64,000 nucleotides of DNA, taken from positions 7,874,001 to 7,938,000 of the forward strand of contig NZ_CP109473.1 in NCBI RefSeq assembly GCF_036227405.1, read 5' to 3'. The stretch comes from Streptomyces sp. NBC_01460 (lineage in GTDB: Bacteria; Actinomycetota; Actinomycetes; Streptomycetales; Streptomycetaceae). This document shows positions 44,432 through 52,298 of the stretch, one piece after another. The notes below the pieces were generated by a model. It saw only the letters and a list, made by a program, of their open reading frames with translations. It was not told the origin of the DNA and ran no database searches. Every line of letters starts with the position of its first letter. Within the stretch, counting starts at the first letter, position 1. Made by a program: the position numbers and the translations under genes.

Positions 44432-46084
44432 GTGAGCAGCAATTCTTCGAAGGCGCACGACAGGACTCCGAAGGTGCACGATGTCGCGATCGTCGGCTTC
44501 GGGCCCGTAGGCCAGATGCTGGCCCTGTTGCTGGGCCGGGCCGGGCACGACGTCATCGCCCTGGAGCGCTGGCCCGACCCCTACCCCCTGCCACGCGCCG
44601 CGCACTTCGACCACGAGATCGGCCGCATCTTCCAGGCCGGGGGAGTCGGAGAGGCGGTGCGCGCGGTCACCGACCCGGTGCCCGACCACTACGAGTGGCG
44701 CAACGCGGCCGGTGAGCCCCTGGTACGCATGGACGGGTCCGGCACCGGCCCCTCCGGCTGGCCCACCGCCAACTTCTTCAGCCAGCCCCAGCTCGAGGCC
44801 GTCCTCGCCGAAGCCGCGGAAGGCCAGGCCACGGTCACCGTACGCCGTGGCTGCGAAGTCACCGGCCTCCGACCCGGCCCCGAATCCGTCCGGTTGACCA
44901 CCGGCGACGCCGACGACGGTGAGATCCACGCCCGTTACGTCATCGGCGCCGACGGGGCCAACAGCTTCGTCCGCACCACCATGACCACCTCCGTCACCGA
45001 CCTCGGCTTCTTCTACGACTGGCTGGTCGTCGACACGCTCCCGCACGACCACACCGAGTGGTCGCCGAAGAACTGGCAGCTGTGCGACCCCGAGCGGCCC
45101 ACCACGATCGTCTCCGGCGGTCCGGGCCGGCGCCGTTGGGAGTTCATGCGGCTGCCGCACGAGAACGTCGAGGAACTCACGACGCCGGAGGCGGCCTGGC
45201 GCCTGCTGGAGCCCTGGGGACGTACCCCGCAGAACACCACCATCGAACGGCACGCGGTCTACACCTTCCAGGCCCGCTGGGTCGACCGCTGGCGCGAGGG
45301 GCGGCTCATCCTGGCCGGTGACGCCGCCCACCAGATGCCGCCCTTCGCCGGGCAGGGCATGTGCTCCGGACTGCGCGACGCCATCAACCTGGCCTGGAAA
45401 CTCGACCTCGTCCTCGACGGCCGTGCCGATCCCGCACTGCTGGACACCTACACCTCCGAGCGCAGCGAGCACGTCCAGCACGCCATCGGCATGTCCATGG
45501 CCCTCGGTCAGGTCATCTGCGTACTCGATCCCGATGCCGCCGCCTCCCGGGACGCCCGCATGATCGCCGCGGGCGCCGACCCGCGCCACGCCCTGCCACC
45601 CACCCCGCCCCCCGTTCTGGGCGACGGCGTCCTCAAGCGTGCTCCTGACGGCACTCGTGCCCCGGACGTCGGTCACCTCACCCCGCAGTACGAGGTCACC
45701 CGTCAGGGCCGCACCGCACTGCTGGACGACCTCACCGGCGGCGGGTTCACGATCCTGGCCGACGGGACCGGGCCGCTCGACCTCCTGGACGCGACCGACC
45801 ACGATTTCCTCGCAGGCATCGGCGCGCACCTCGTGCCGCTGTACGAGGACAGCGCCCCGCCCGAGGGCTACCTCGACGCCCCCGACGGCTACCTGCCCCA
45901 CATGCGTGGGCACGGACACGTCGCCGCCCTGGTCCGGCCCGACTTCTACCTGTTCGGCGCCGCCACCGAGGCGTCGGGACTACGCGAGCTGGTCGGCCAG
46001 CTGCGCGAGCAGCTGCGTGACCCCGTCGCGACCGACGGGCGGGCCTCGGTACCCGAACCGCTCACAGCCGCCGGCGAGCGATAG
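44432..46084 (+). CDS. FAD-dependent aromatic hydroxylase (MhpA/PheA type)
   Basis: A 550-residue class A flavoprotein monooxygenase. GFGPVGQML at about residues 22-30 binds FAD, VIGADGANSFVR is the DG motif, and LILAGDAAHQMPPFAGQGM is the GD motif. The C-terminal thioredoxin-like extension (from about 430) is typical of MhpA-like enzymes. It would hydroxylate a phenol next to the existing hydroxyl, giving the catechol for the extradiol enzyme. GTG 44432 is 4 bases after the dioxygenase stop, with GAGG 7 nt upstream; an earlier in-frame GTG at 44414 would overlap the previous gene. Confidence 0.9.
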   Translation: MSSNSSKAHDRTPKVHDVAIVGFGPVGQMLALLLGRAGHDVIALERWPDPYPLPRAAHFDHEIGRIFQAGGVGEAVRAVTDPVPDHYEWRNAAGEPLVRMDGSGTGPSGWPTANFFSQPQLEAVLAEAAEGQATVTVRRGCEVTGLRPGPESVRLTTGDADDGEIHARYVIGADGANSFVRTTMTTSVTDLGFFYDWLVVDTLPHDHTEWSPKNWQLCDPERPTTIVSGGPGRRRWEFMRLPHENVEELTTPEAAWRLLEPWGRTPQNTTIERHAVYTFQARWVDRWREGRLILAGDAAHQMPPFAGQGMCSGLRDAINLAWKLDLVLDGRADPALLDTYTSERSEHVQHAIGMSMALGQVICVLDPDAAASRDARMIAAGADPRHALPPTPPPVLGDGVLKRAPDGTRAPDVGHLTPQYEVTRQGRTALLDDLTGGGFTILADGTGPLDLLDATDHDFLAGIGAHLVPLYEDSAPPEGYLDAPDGYLPHMRGHGHVAALVRPDFYLFGAATEASGLRELVGQLREQLRDPVATDGRASVPEPLTAAGER

Positions 46085-46097
46085 CCACCCGCGTCTT

Positions 46098-46121
46098 GGC
46101 GCCGGGCAGACACCCGGCGCC
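46098..46121. terminator. Hairpin between hydroxylase and CoA-transferase genes
   Basis: GGCGCCGGG (46098-46106) and CCCGGCGCC (46113-46121) pair exactly around CAGACA, 13 bases after the hydroxylase stop. It would reduce read-through, so the CoA-transferase pair may have a separate promoter within 46122-46347, where I cannot identify one. Confidence 0.7.
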
Positions 46122-46347
46122 GGCGGAAGCAGCGTCCCGCGAAAAGAGGGCGAGAGGACTTCACCGACCACGGCGCCGGACTTCCGCACAGTCCGTGCGC
46201 CGTCGTGCCCCGGTGCCACCAGCCGGGAGCACCGCCCGGCGTCCGGGCCTGTCGCCGCTGCCACACGGCCCGGACGCCCCCGGCGCGCGCCCCTGGCGTA
46301 CGCCGCCCCATCCGAAACGCACCTCGCGAAGATCCTGAAGGACGTCC

Positions 46348-47130
46348 ATGGACAAGACATCCCCCTCCGCGGCCGCGGCCGTGGCCTTCATCGGCGACGG
46401 CGCCTCCCTGGCCGTCGGAGGTTTCGGCCTGTGCGGAATCCCGAGCACCCTTATCGCGGCTCTGTACGCGCAGGGCGCCGACGGGCTGCGGGTGGTCTCC
46501 AACAACTGCGGCACCGACGACCATGGCCTCGGCATGCTGCTGAGCGCCGGACGCATCGCCCGGGTCACCGGCTCCTACGTCGGCGAGAACAAGGAGTTCG
46601 CCCGCCGGTACCTCGGCGGTGAGCTGGAAGTGGAGCTCGTCCCCCAGGGGACCCTCGCCGAACGCCTGCGTGCCGGCGGTTGCGGCATCCCCGCCTTCTA
46701 CACCCCCGCGGGCGTGGGCACGCCGCTCGCCGACGGCGGTATCCCCTGGCGCCACGACCCCGACGGCAGTGTCGCCGTCGCCTCACCGGCCAAGGAGATC
46801 CGTACCTTCAACGGCCGTGACTACGTCCTGGAGGAAGCCATCACCTGCGACTACGCCCTGGTGCGGGCGGCCCGAGGGGACCGGCACGGCAACCTCGTCT
46901 TCGACAAGTCCGCCCGCAACTTCAACCCCCTGGCCGCCATGGCCGGCCGCGTCACGATCGCCGAGGTCGAGGAACTCGTCGAACCGGGCGCCCTCGGCCC
47001 GGACGAGATCCACCTCCCCGGCGTGTTCGTCCAGAGCGTGGTCGCCCTCACCGTCGAGCAGGCGGCAGACAAGCAGATCGAACGACGTACGATCTCCGCG
47101 CCCGCAGCACGAGGGGTGGTGTCCGTCTGA
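46348..47130 (+). CDS. 3-oxoacid CoA-transferase subunit A
   Basis: A 260-residue alpha subunit of class I CoA-transferases (SCOT, PcaI or similar). The N-terminal glycine-rich region has [14 protein letters not shown], followed by [12 protein letters not shown], then [14 protein letters not shown] and [14 protein letters not shown], all hallmark segments of the family. GAAGGA precedes ATG 46348. The stop overlaps the ATG of subunit B by one base (TGATG). It moves CoA from succinyl-CoA to acetoacetate, 3-oxoadipate or another 3-oxo acid, which fits a ring-cleavage pathway ending in such an acid. Confidence 0.93.
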   Translation: MDKTSPSAAAAVAFIGDGASLAVGGFGLCGIPSTLIAALYAQGADGLRVVSNNCGTDDHGLGMLLSAGRIARVTGSYVGENKEFARRYLGGELEVELVPQGTLAERLRAGGCGIPAFYTPAGVGTPLADGGIPWRHDPDGSVAVASPAKEIRTFNGRDYVLEEAITCDYALVRAARGDRHGNLVFDKSARNFNPLAAMAGRVTIAEVEELVEPGALGPDEIHLPGVFVQSVVALTVEQAADKQIERRTISAPAARGVVSV

Positions 47131-47780
47131 TGTCCTGGACAAGGAACGAGATGGCCGCCAGGGCGGCAGCGGAACTTGGCGACGGAGATTACGTCAACCT
47201 CGGCATCGGACTGCCCACCCTCGTACCCGGCTTCGTGCCCGAGGGCGTGCAGGTGGTCCTCCAGTCGGAGAACGGCATCCTGGGCACCGGCCCCTACCCG
47301 GCCGACGACGCGGTGGACCCGGACCTGATCAACGCGGGCAAGGAGACCGTGACGGTGCTGCCGGGCGCGAGCTTCTTCGACTCCGCGCTCTCCTTCGGCA
47401 TGATCCGCGGTGGTCACATCGACACCGCGATCCTCGGCGCCATGCAGGTCTCCGCCCAGGGTGATCTCGCCAACTGGATGATCCCCGGCAAGATGGTCAA
47501 GGGCATGGGCGGCGCGATGGACCTCGTCCACGGAGCCCGCCGCGTCATCGTTCTCATGGAGCACACCGCGAGGGACGGCAGTCCGAAGATCGTCCCGGAA
47601 TGCACTCTTCCACTGACCGGGCGCTCCTGTGTCCACCGGATCATCACCGACCTCGCCGTCCTGGACATCACCGGCGGCGGGCTCGTCCTGGTGGAGACAG
47701 CCCCCGGTGTCACCCCGGAGCAGGTCGTGGTCGCCACCGCGGCGCCCGTACACCTCTCCGAGGGCGCACCGACGCGGTGA
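47130..47780 (+). CDS. 3-oxoacid CoA-transferase subunit B
   Basis: A 216-residue beta subunit. [12 protein letters not shown] near residue 22 and LQSENGILG near 45 (the Glu is the catalytic residue that forms the CoA thioester) are conserved, followed by [11 protein letters not shown] and [19 protein letters not shown]. Translationally coupled to subunit A. A perfect hairpin at 47835-47859 ends the operon. Confidence 0.93.
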   Translation: MSWTRNEMAARAAAELGDGDYVNLGIGLPTLVPGFVPEGVQVVLQSENGILGTGPYPADDAVDPDLINAGKETVTVLPGASFFDSALSFGMIRGGHIDTAILGAMQVSAQGDLANWMIPGKMVKGMGGAMDLVHGARRVIVLMEHTARDGSPKIVPECTLPLTGRSCVHRIITDLAVLDITGGGLVLVETAPGVTPEQVVVATAAPVHLSEGAPTR

Positions 47781-47834
47781 ACCCACTTTCGCCGGCCCCG
47801 TGATCCCGGACAGCCACCGGGTCGGCGGAACCGA

Positions 47835-47859
47835 CCGGCGGGTCCGAAGGACCCGCCGG
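47835..47859. terminator. Operon terminator
   Basis: CCGGCGGGTCC (47835-47845), loop GAA, GGACCCGCCGG (47849-47859): an exact 11-base stem 55 bases after the CoA-transferase stop codon. Confidence 0.85.
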
Positions 47860-47880
47860 CGGCCTTCACCCACGGCTCCG

Positions 47881-48360
47881 GCGGTCGCGCACGCCACGAG
47901 CACGGGCACATCTCATGGCCTTCGAGGCGGGCGTCGACTTCGTCACCCACATCTCCCTGGACCGGCCGCCGGACGCCGCGGAGAGCGCGCGCACGGCGGC
48001 TCAGGGCCAGGTCTGCACTCCCACCCTCACCATGATGGAGGGCACGGCGACGGTGCGGGGCGTCGCACCCGCCCACGGCAACGCCGTGCGGAGCGTGACC
48101 CGGTCCACGCCGACACCGACGCCCAGCCGTGGGGGCGCCCTTCAGGTCGGGACGGCGCGAGCATCCACCGCGAACTCGTACCCCTGGTCGCGGCCGGCCT
48201 CACCCCGGCCGAGCGCGGCGCACGGCCACCGTCCTGCCCGCCCGGCATTTCCGTCTCGACGACCGGGGCCCGGTCGCCGCGGGCTCCGCGCGGGCCTGCT
48301 CCTGGTGGACGGGTCCGCCTGGCCGACGTCGGGGCCACCTGCGCCCTGCGCCACGTCTGA
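47881..48360 (+). pseudogene. Decayed amidohydrolase gene (C-terminal half)
   Basis: Traces of an amidohydrolase like those at 13059 and 55037 appear in order but in shifting frames: VAHATSTGTSHG (47881 on), then after a frameshift MAFEAGVDFVTHISLD and CTPTLTMMEGTA, then in another frame IHRELVPLVAAGLTPAE, and finally FRLDDRGPVAAG and LLLVDGSA. The matching text in the intact protein at 13059 is [50 protein letters not shown] and [12 protein letters not shown]. The N-terminal half with the His-x-His site is missing, so no enzyme can be made. Confidence 0.75.
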
Positions 48361-48422
48361 TGCGCGGGCGTCGAGCAGGTCCCGGTCGCCCGACGACCGG
48401 GACCCGATCCGCTCCCCGGTGG

Positions 48423-48890
48423 TCAGGCCGAAAGCGGGTAGGTGCCGTGGTCGGCGAGGCGCTCGTAGGCACGACGCACCGCCGGCACCAGGCGGGCGGC
48501 GGACTCCGGGTCGGTGTGTTCGGCCCGGAGCCGCAGTATGTTCCCGTTGCGCCGGTCCGCGGGGACGTCGTCGCCACGAGCCGTGATGAGCGCGTGGAAG
48601 TGCGGATGGTTCTCGCCGAAGACCAGCAGATACGTCGCGGGCGCGCCGGTCGCCTCGGTGACCGCCGCGACCAGGTCGCGTGCGCGGCGGGCGAACGTGG
48701 CCAGCTCGGCCTCGTCGAGCCCGGTGATGCGCTCGGCGTGTCGACGGACCCGCAGGACGAACCAGCCGGGTACGTCATAACCGGGGACCACTTCCCCCGA
48801 CCAAAGAGGGTCACGGAAAACGACGGCGCCGTCTTCGGTCTGTTCCAGGCCGCACATGAAGCAGTCGGCGTGGTGGCTGGAGGTGCTCAA
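48423..48890 (-). CDS. HIT-family protein
   Basis: A 155-residue histidine-triad protein with HPHFHALI (about residues 99-106) as the H-x-H-x-H site that handles nucleotide phosphates, and a C-F-M-C-G pair at the N-terminus that may bind zinc. The only start that gives a sensible N-terminus is TTG 48890, with AGGGGAA 5 nt upstream. Otherwise translation would begin inside the Cys motif. It is the last gene of the leftward row FAH-VOC-HIT. HIT proteins hydrolyse adenylylated or related by-products; a link to the catabolic genes is only positional. Confidence 0.75.
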   Translation of the reverse strand: MSTSSHHADCFMCGLEQTEDGAVVFRDPLWSGEVVPGYDVPGWFVLRVRRHAERITGLDEAELATFARRARDLVAAVTEATGAPATYLLVFGENHPHFHALITARGDDVPADRRNGNILRLRAEHTDPESAARLVPAVRRAYERLADHGTYPLSA

Positions 48891-49027
48891 GGATTCCCCT
48901 AGACGGTGGGTACGGGCGGACGGCCGGGCGGGGCGACCGGCCTCGGGCCGCCTGGTGGCGGCGCGCCGGCGGAGTACCGGTCTCGTCCCGGCGCCCCCTG
49001 GTCCGACGTCTTGGCCCCGCTCCTCGC

Positions 49028-49600
49028 TCAGACTGCTCCGGTGAGGACCAGCATCGGATCTGGCATGTCGCTCTTCAGCGCCCATGACCGGTGGACCAAC
49101 TCCTCGACGGCCGCTCCGCCGTGGCGGGCGGCGAACATGGCCTCGGGGTCGAAGGCGGGACCGACGGCGTCGGCGCTGTACTCCGGTCCATTCATGTAAC
49201 CGGTGGCCTCGTGCGGGTCGGCGAAGTTGTCGATCTGCATCTCCACGAAGCTGCCGTCCGGGTCCTGGTAGTACATGGACGTGGTGACACCGTGGGCGAT
49301 ACACACCGCCGGAGTGACCCCCTTGTCGCGCAGTAGCTCGTAGCGGGCGAGGAGGTCGTCGAGGTGGTCGAAGGTGTAGGCGATGTGGTGGGCCGCCGCC
49401 GTCATGGGAGACTTGCGCTCCAGTGGGACCGGCGGTGTGAGCAGGGCGACGCGATGGTGCTCCTCGTCGTAGGTGATGAAGCACAGGCTGTCGTTCTGGA
49501 ACACCACGTGTCCGTCGAGAACGGCGCAGTACCAGTCCCGCATGGCGGTGGGGTTACTGGTCTGGAACACGACGTGCGCGAACTTCGGTGTGGCAGTCAT
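49028..49600 (-). CDS. Single-domain VOC dioxygenase-like protein
   Basis: A 190-residue vicinal-oxygen-chelate protein. Its metal ligands are visible as His9 in KFAHVVFQT, His71/72 in AHHIAYTF and Glu120 in SFVEMQID. A C-terminal tail with NFADPHEATGYMNG is common in small extradiol or glyoxalase-like members next to aromatic genes. AGGAGG lies 6 nt before ATG 49600. It follows the FAH gene by 180 bases on the same strand. Ring cleavage or isomerisation of a ring-opened intermediate are both possible. Confidence 0.85.
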   Translation of the reverse strand: MTATPKFAHVVFQTSNPTAMRDWYCAVLDGHVVFQNDSLCFITYDEEHHRVALLTPPVPLERKSPMTAAAHHIAYTFDHLDDLLARYELLRDKGVTPAVCIAHGVTTSMYYQDPDGSFVEMQIDNFADPHEATGYMNGPEYSADAVGPAFDPEAMFAARHGGAAVEELVHRSWALKSDMPDPMLVLTGAV

Positions 49601-49778
49601 CCGATCCTCCTCGATCGAATTTGCGGGCGTCCACCCGGAGTGGCCTTTCACCGGCCGGCCGGCCGACAGGCCGGTGGCCCTGGGGCAAATTGTCCGGGGG
49701 TGCGCCCGCGCTCTCAGTATCCGACGGTTCATGCGGGTAGGTTCGTGCGACCTCGTGGGTACGCGGCCGCCGGAGGTG

Positions 49779-50627
49779 TCAGGTCTGTGCGACGAAGCGC
49801 TGGCGCAGTTCGCCGATGCCCTCGATGACGCTGACCAGTTCGTCTCCAGGAGCGAGCCAGCGCTGCGGGTCACGGCCCAGGCCGACACCGGCCGGGGTTC
49901 CGGTGAACACGAGGTCACCGGGCAGCAGCGGGATCACCGAGGACAGACGGGCGAGCAGCTCTGGTACGGAGAAGATCAGGTCACTGGTGCGACTCTTCTG
50001 GACCTCCTCGCCGTTCACGGTGCAGCGCAGCCCCAGGTCGTCGGGGTCGTTGAACGCGTCGGGTGTGACCACCCACGGTCCGATGGGGGCGAAGCCCGGG
50101 AAGGACTTGCCGAGGCTGAACTGCGGGGAAGGACCTTCGAGTTGTGTGATGCGCTCGGAGATGTCCTGGCCGACGGTCAGCCCTGCGACGTGGTCCCAGG
50201 CGGCCTCGGGGGAGACATGGTGGGCGCGGGTGCCGATGACGACGACGAGTTCGATCTCCCAGTCGGTGTGACCGCCGGGCGGGAGGGTTACCTCGGTGAC
50301 GGGCCCGGTGATGCTGGTGGCGAACTTGGTGAAGACCGGCGGCATGGTGTCGGGCACGGCGAATCCGGACTCGGCGGCGTGGTCGCGGTAGTTCAGGCCG
50401 GCGGCGACGATCTGCCGCGGGGCAGGCACGGGGGCGCCCAGACGGGCGGGGTCCACATCGCTGCCTTCGGGCAGGCGTGCCTGCGCCGCCCACTGACGGA
50501 ACTCCTCCCAACGCTCGTAGACGGCCTGTGGGTCCGCGGTGAAGCGGCCACCGCTGGTCTCCTCGACGTCGACGGCGCGACCGTCGGCGACGAGGACCAA
50601 GCGGCCGGAGAGGTTGGCGATGCGCAC
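49779..50627 (-). CDS. Fumarylacetoacetate hydrolase-family protein, second copy
   Basis: A 282-residue FAH-family enzyme with GLNYRDHAAE, DWEIELVVVIG, VGQDISERI and TGTPAGVGLG, nearly the same length as, and very similar to, the product of 42618. Start is GTG 50627 with AGGAG 8 nt upstream. It is the first gene of the leftward FAH-VOC-HIT row; the promoter with the repeated element lies 245-275 bases upstream (50872-50901). The divergence between both copies, though substantial, is mainly at surface-type positions, so the reaction is probably the same or closely related. Confidence 0.9.
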   Translation of the reverse strand: MRIANLSGRLVLVADGRAVDVEETSGGRFTADPQAVYERWEEFRQWAAQARLPEGSDVDPARLGAPVPAPRQIVAAGLNYRDHAAESGFAVPDTMPPVFTKFATSITGPVTEVTLPPGGHTDWEIELVVVIGTRAHHVSPEAAWDHVAGLTVGQDISERITQLEGPSPQFSLGKSFPGFAPIGPWVVTPDAFNDPDDLGLRCTVNGEEVQKSRTSDLIFSVPELLARLSSVIPLLPGDLVFTGTPAGVGLGRDPQRWLAPGDELVSVIEGIGELRQRFVAQT

Positions 50628-50871
50628 GGAGCTGCTCCTGTATTCCTCGAGTGGTGGCCCGTGGCCGGGCCGGTGGCCGGTACCGGATGGCTGATCTTGC
50701 TGGGGACGCCGGGGCAGTGCCCTGCACCTCGTAGGTGACTGCGGGCGTTGTGATCACGCGTCTATGGACTATGGCGGGGTTTCGCCAGCACCGCCGGAGC
50801 GGATTGGCATCGGCGAGGCCGCCGGCACCGATCATTCCGGTGAAGTGCTCGATGACTGCGATACGCAACAC

Positions 50872-50901
50872 AGAGTATTCCGCTATATGTGATAACAGCA
50901 A
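50872..50901 (-). promoter_or_regulatory. Repeated promoter element, copy 1
   Basis: On the minus strand TTGCTGTTATCACATATAGC then G (50901-50881) supplies a -35 TTGCTG; 18 nt after it lies TACTCT (50877-50872). The 21 bases are identical to copies at 56463-56483 and 63792-63812. TGTGATAACA inside it has a TGT-N4-ACA symmetry like GntR sites. It points toward the FAH gene at 50627. Confidence 0.75.
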
Positions 50902-51546
50902 GAGGTTGGGTGCTGACTTTCCAGTTGAACGACGGTGGGGTCTCAGGTGTCCGTGTCGTCGCTCGCATCAGCATCGGCTGTCTCGCCTGCGGGAGCTGCG
51001 CTCGGACGGAGGTACGGCCCGGCCGACCCGCCCGCCGACGGCATGGAGGCGAGGGGTGGTGGTCAGGGGGGAGCAGCGCTGGGGCACGTTCTGGGCGCCG
51101 GACCAGACCCGGCGCACTCCGCTGAGGACGTTCATGAGTGCCTCGATTCATCACTCGGCCCACACGCGAAGGACACGCGGCCCGGACATCGGGGCGACCA
51201 GTCGCAAGGCGGGGAACGGGGGAGGAGGGCAGGACGGCCTCTGCCGCCGTCTGCGGACACGTCGCCGGCTCACCGGCGGACCGCCGGGACACCCGACGCG
51301 GACGTGTCTGGTGCTGTGTGGCGGAACTGTAGAGCGCCGTAGTGTCCATCGCAATGGGCGACGCCATGGAGGGCAGCCCACGGTCCGGCTTCAAGCCTTG
51401 GGATCGCAAGGGCGTACGGCTACGGGACCGGCTGCTTCCTTCGCGGGTCGTACGGCCGTTCCGGCCCAGGCGCCGAGGTCGGACGATGATTCCGCAGAGG
51501 TCAGAGTGCGGTGACCTGTCAGGGCCCGGCGGTGCGAGGGCGACGA
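50902..51546. other. Intergenic stretch without recognised gene
   Basis: 645 bases between the copy 1 promoter element and the Lrp stop codon. Several open frames cross it on both strands, but they overlap each other, lack ribosome sites and show no recognisable motif. It may be eroded coding sequence. Confidence 0.45.
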
Positions 51547-52068
51547 TCAGCGTGCGGCGGTTCGGCGAAGCAGCGGAGCGAGCCGGTAGCCGACCAGCTC
51601 TCGCATGACGAGTGCCGTACTGGTGCGTTCCACCCCGGGGATGTCGAGGATCTGGCCGGCCACGCGGTACAGGTCCTCGGCGTCGGTCGCCACCACATGG
51701 ACCAGCAGGTCGGTGTCACCGGACAGTCCGTGCACCTGGAGAACCTCGGGGATCGCCGCGAGCGCGTGCGCGACCTGGTCCAGCCTGCGCTGTGCCACCT
51801 GGGTGGTCACGAACGCGGTGAGTGGGTAGCCGAGGGCCGCGGGGTCGACGCACCGCTCGAAGGCGTCCACGACACCCGTGCGGTCCAGTGCGGCCAGACG
51901 CGCATGGACGGTGTTGCGGCTCAACCCGCTCGCCTCGGCGAGCGCCACCGTGGTGGCTCGGGGTTGGGCGGCGAGCGCCAGGAGCAGGCGCGCGTCGGTG
52001 GGGTCGATCCGCTCGGAGCTGGGCACGATGCGCACCTTCCGGGGCTGAGAGGGTGGGTGATTGGGCAT
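51547..52068 (-). CDS. Lrp/AsnC-family transcriptional regulator
   Basis: A 173-residue Lrp-type regulator. The N-terminal helix-turn-helix (IDPTDARLLLALAAQPRATT, VALAEASGLSRNTVHARLAAL) is followed by the RAM ligand domain with GYPLTAFVTTQV, VHGLSGDTDLLVHV and the LDIPGVERTSTALVM end. ATG 52068 has GAGGAA about 10 nt upstream. It is divergent from the dehydrogenase E1 gene at 52299. This is the arrangement known for MdeR and mdeB of Pseudomonas putida methionine catabolism, so it likely senses an amino acid or 2-oxo acid. Confidence 0.88.
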   Translation of the reverse strand: MPNHPPSQPRKVRIVPSSERIDPTDARLLLALAAQPRATTVALAEASGLSRNTVHARLAALDRTGVVDAFERCVDPAALGYPLTAFVTTQVAQRRLDQVAHALAAIPEVLQVHGLSGDTDLLVHVVATDAEDLYRVAGQILDIPGVERTSTALVMRELVGYRLAPLLRRTAAR

Positions 52069-52298
52069 TCTGCGTAATTTCCTCGCGGGTTCTTGTGCAC
52101 CATCCTGACCTGGTGGTCTTCTCGTCTCCAACGATCCCGCCCCTGGCAGCACGCCGCCGACCGTGATCCGCTCGTGAGCCGGCCCGACGCGCGCCGGGGC
52201 ACACCCGGTGCGCTCTTCACGCCGCCGTGGTACGTCCCAAGTCACAGCCGGTCGCACGTCTGCGAACCGGATGTGCCGAGCGAGGAGACCGTTTCGCC

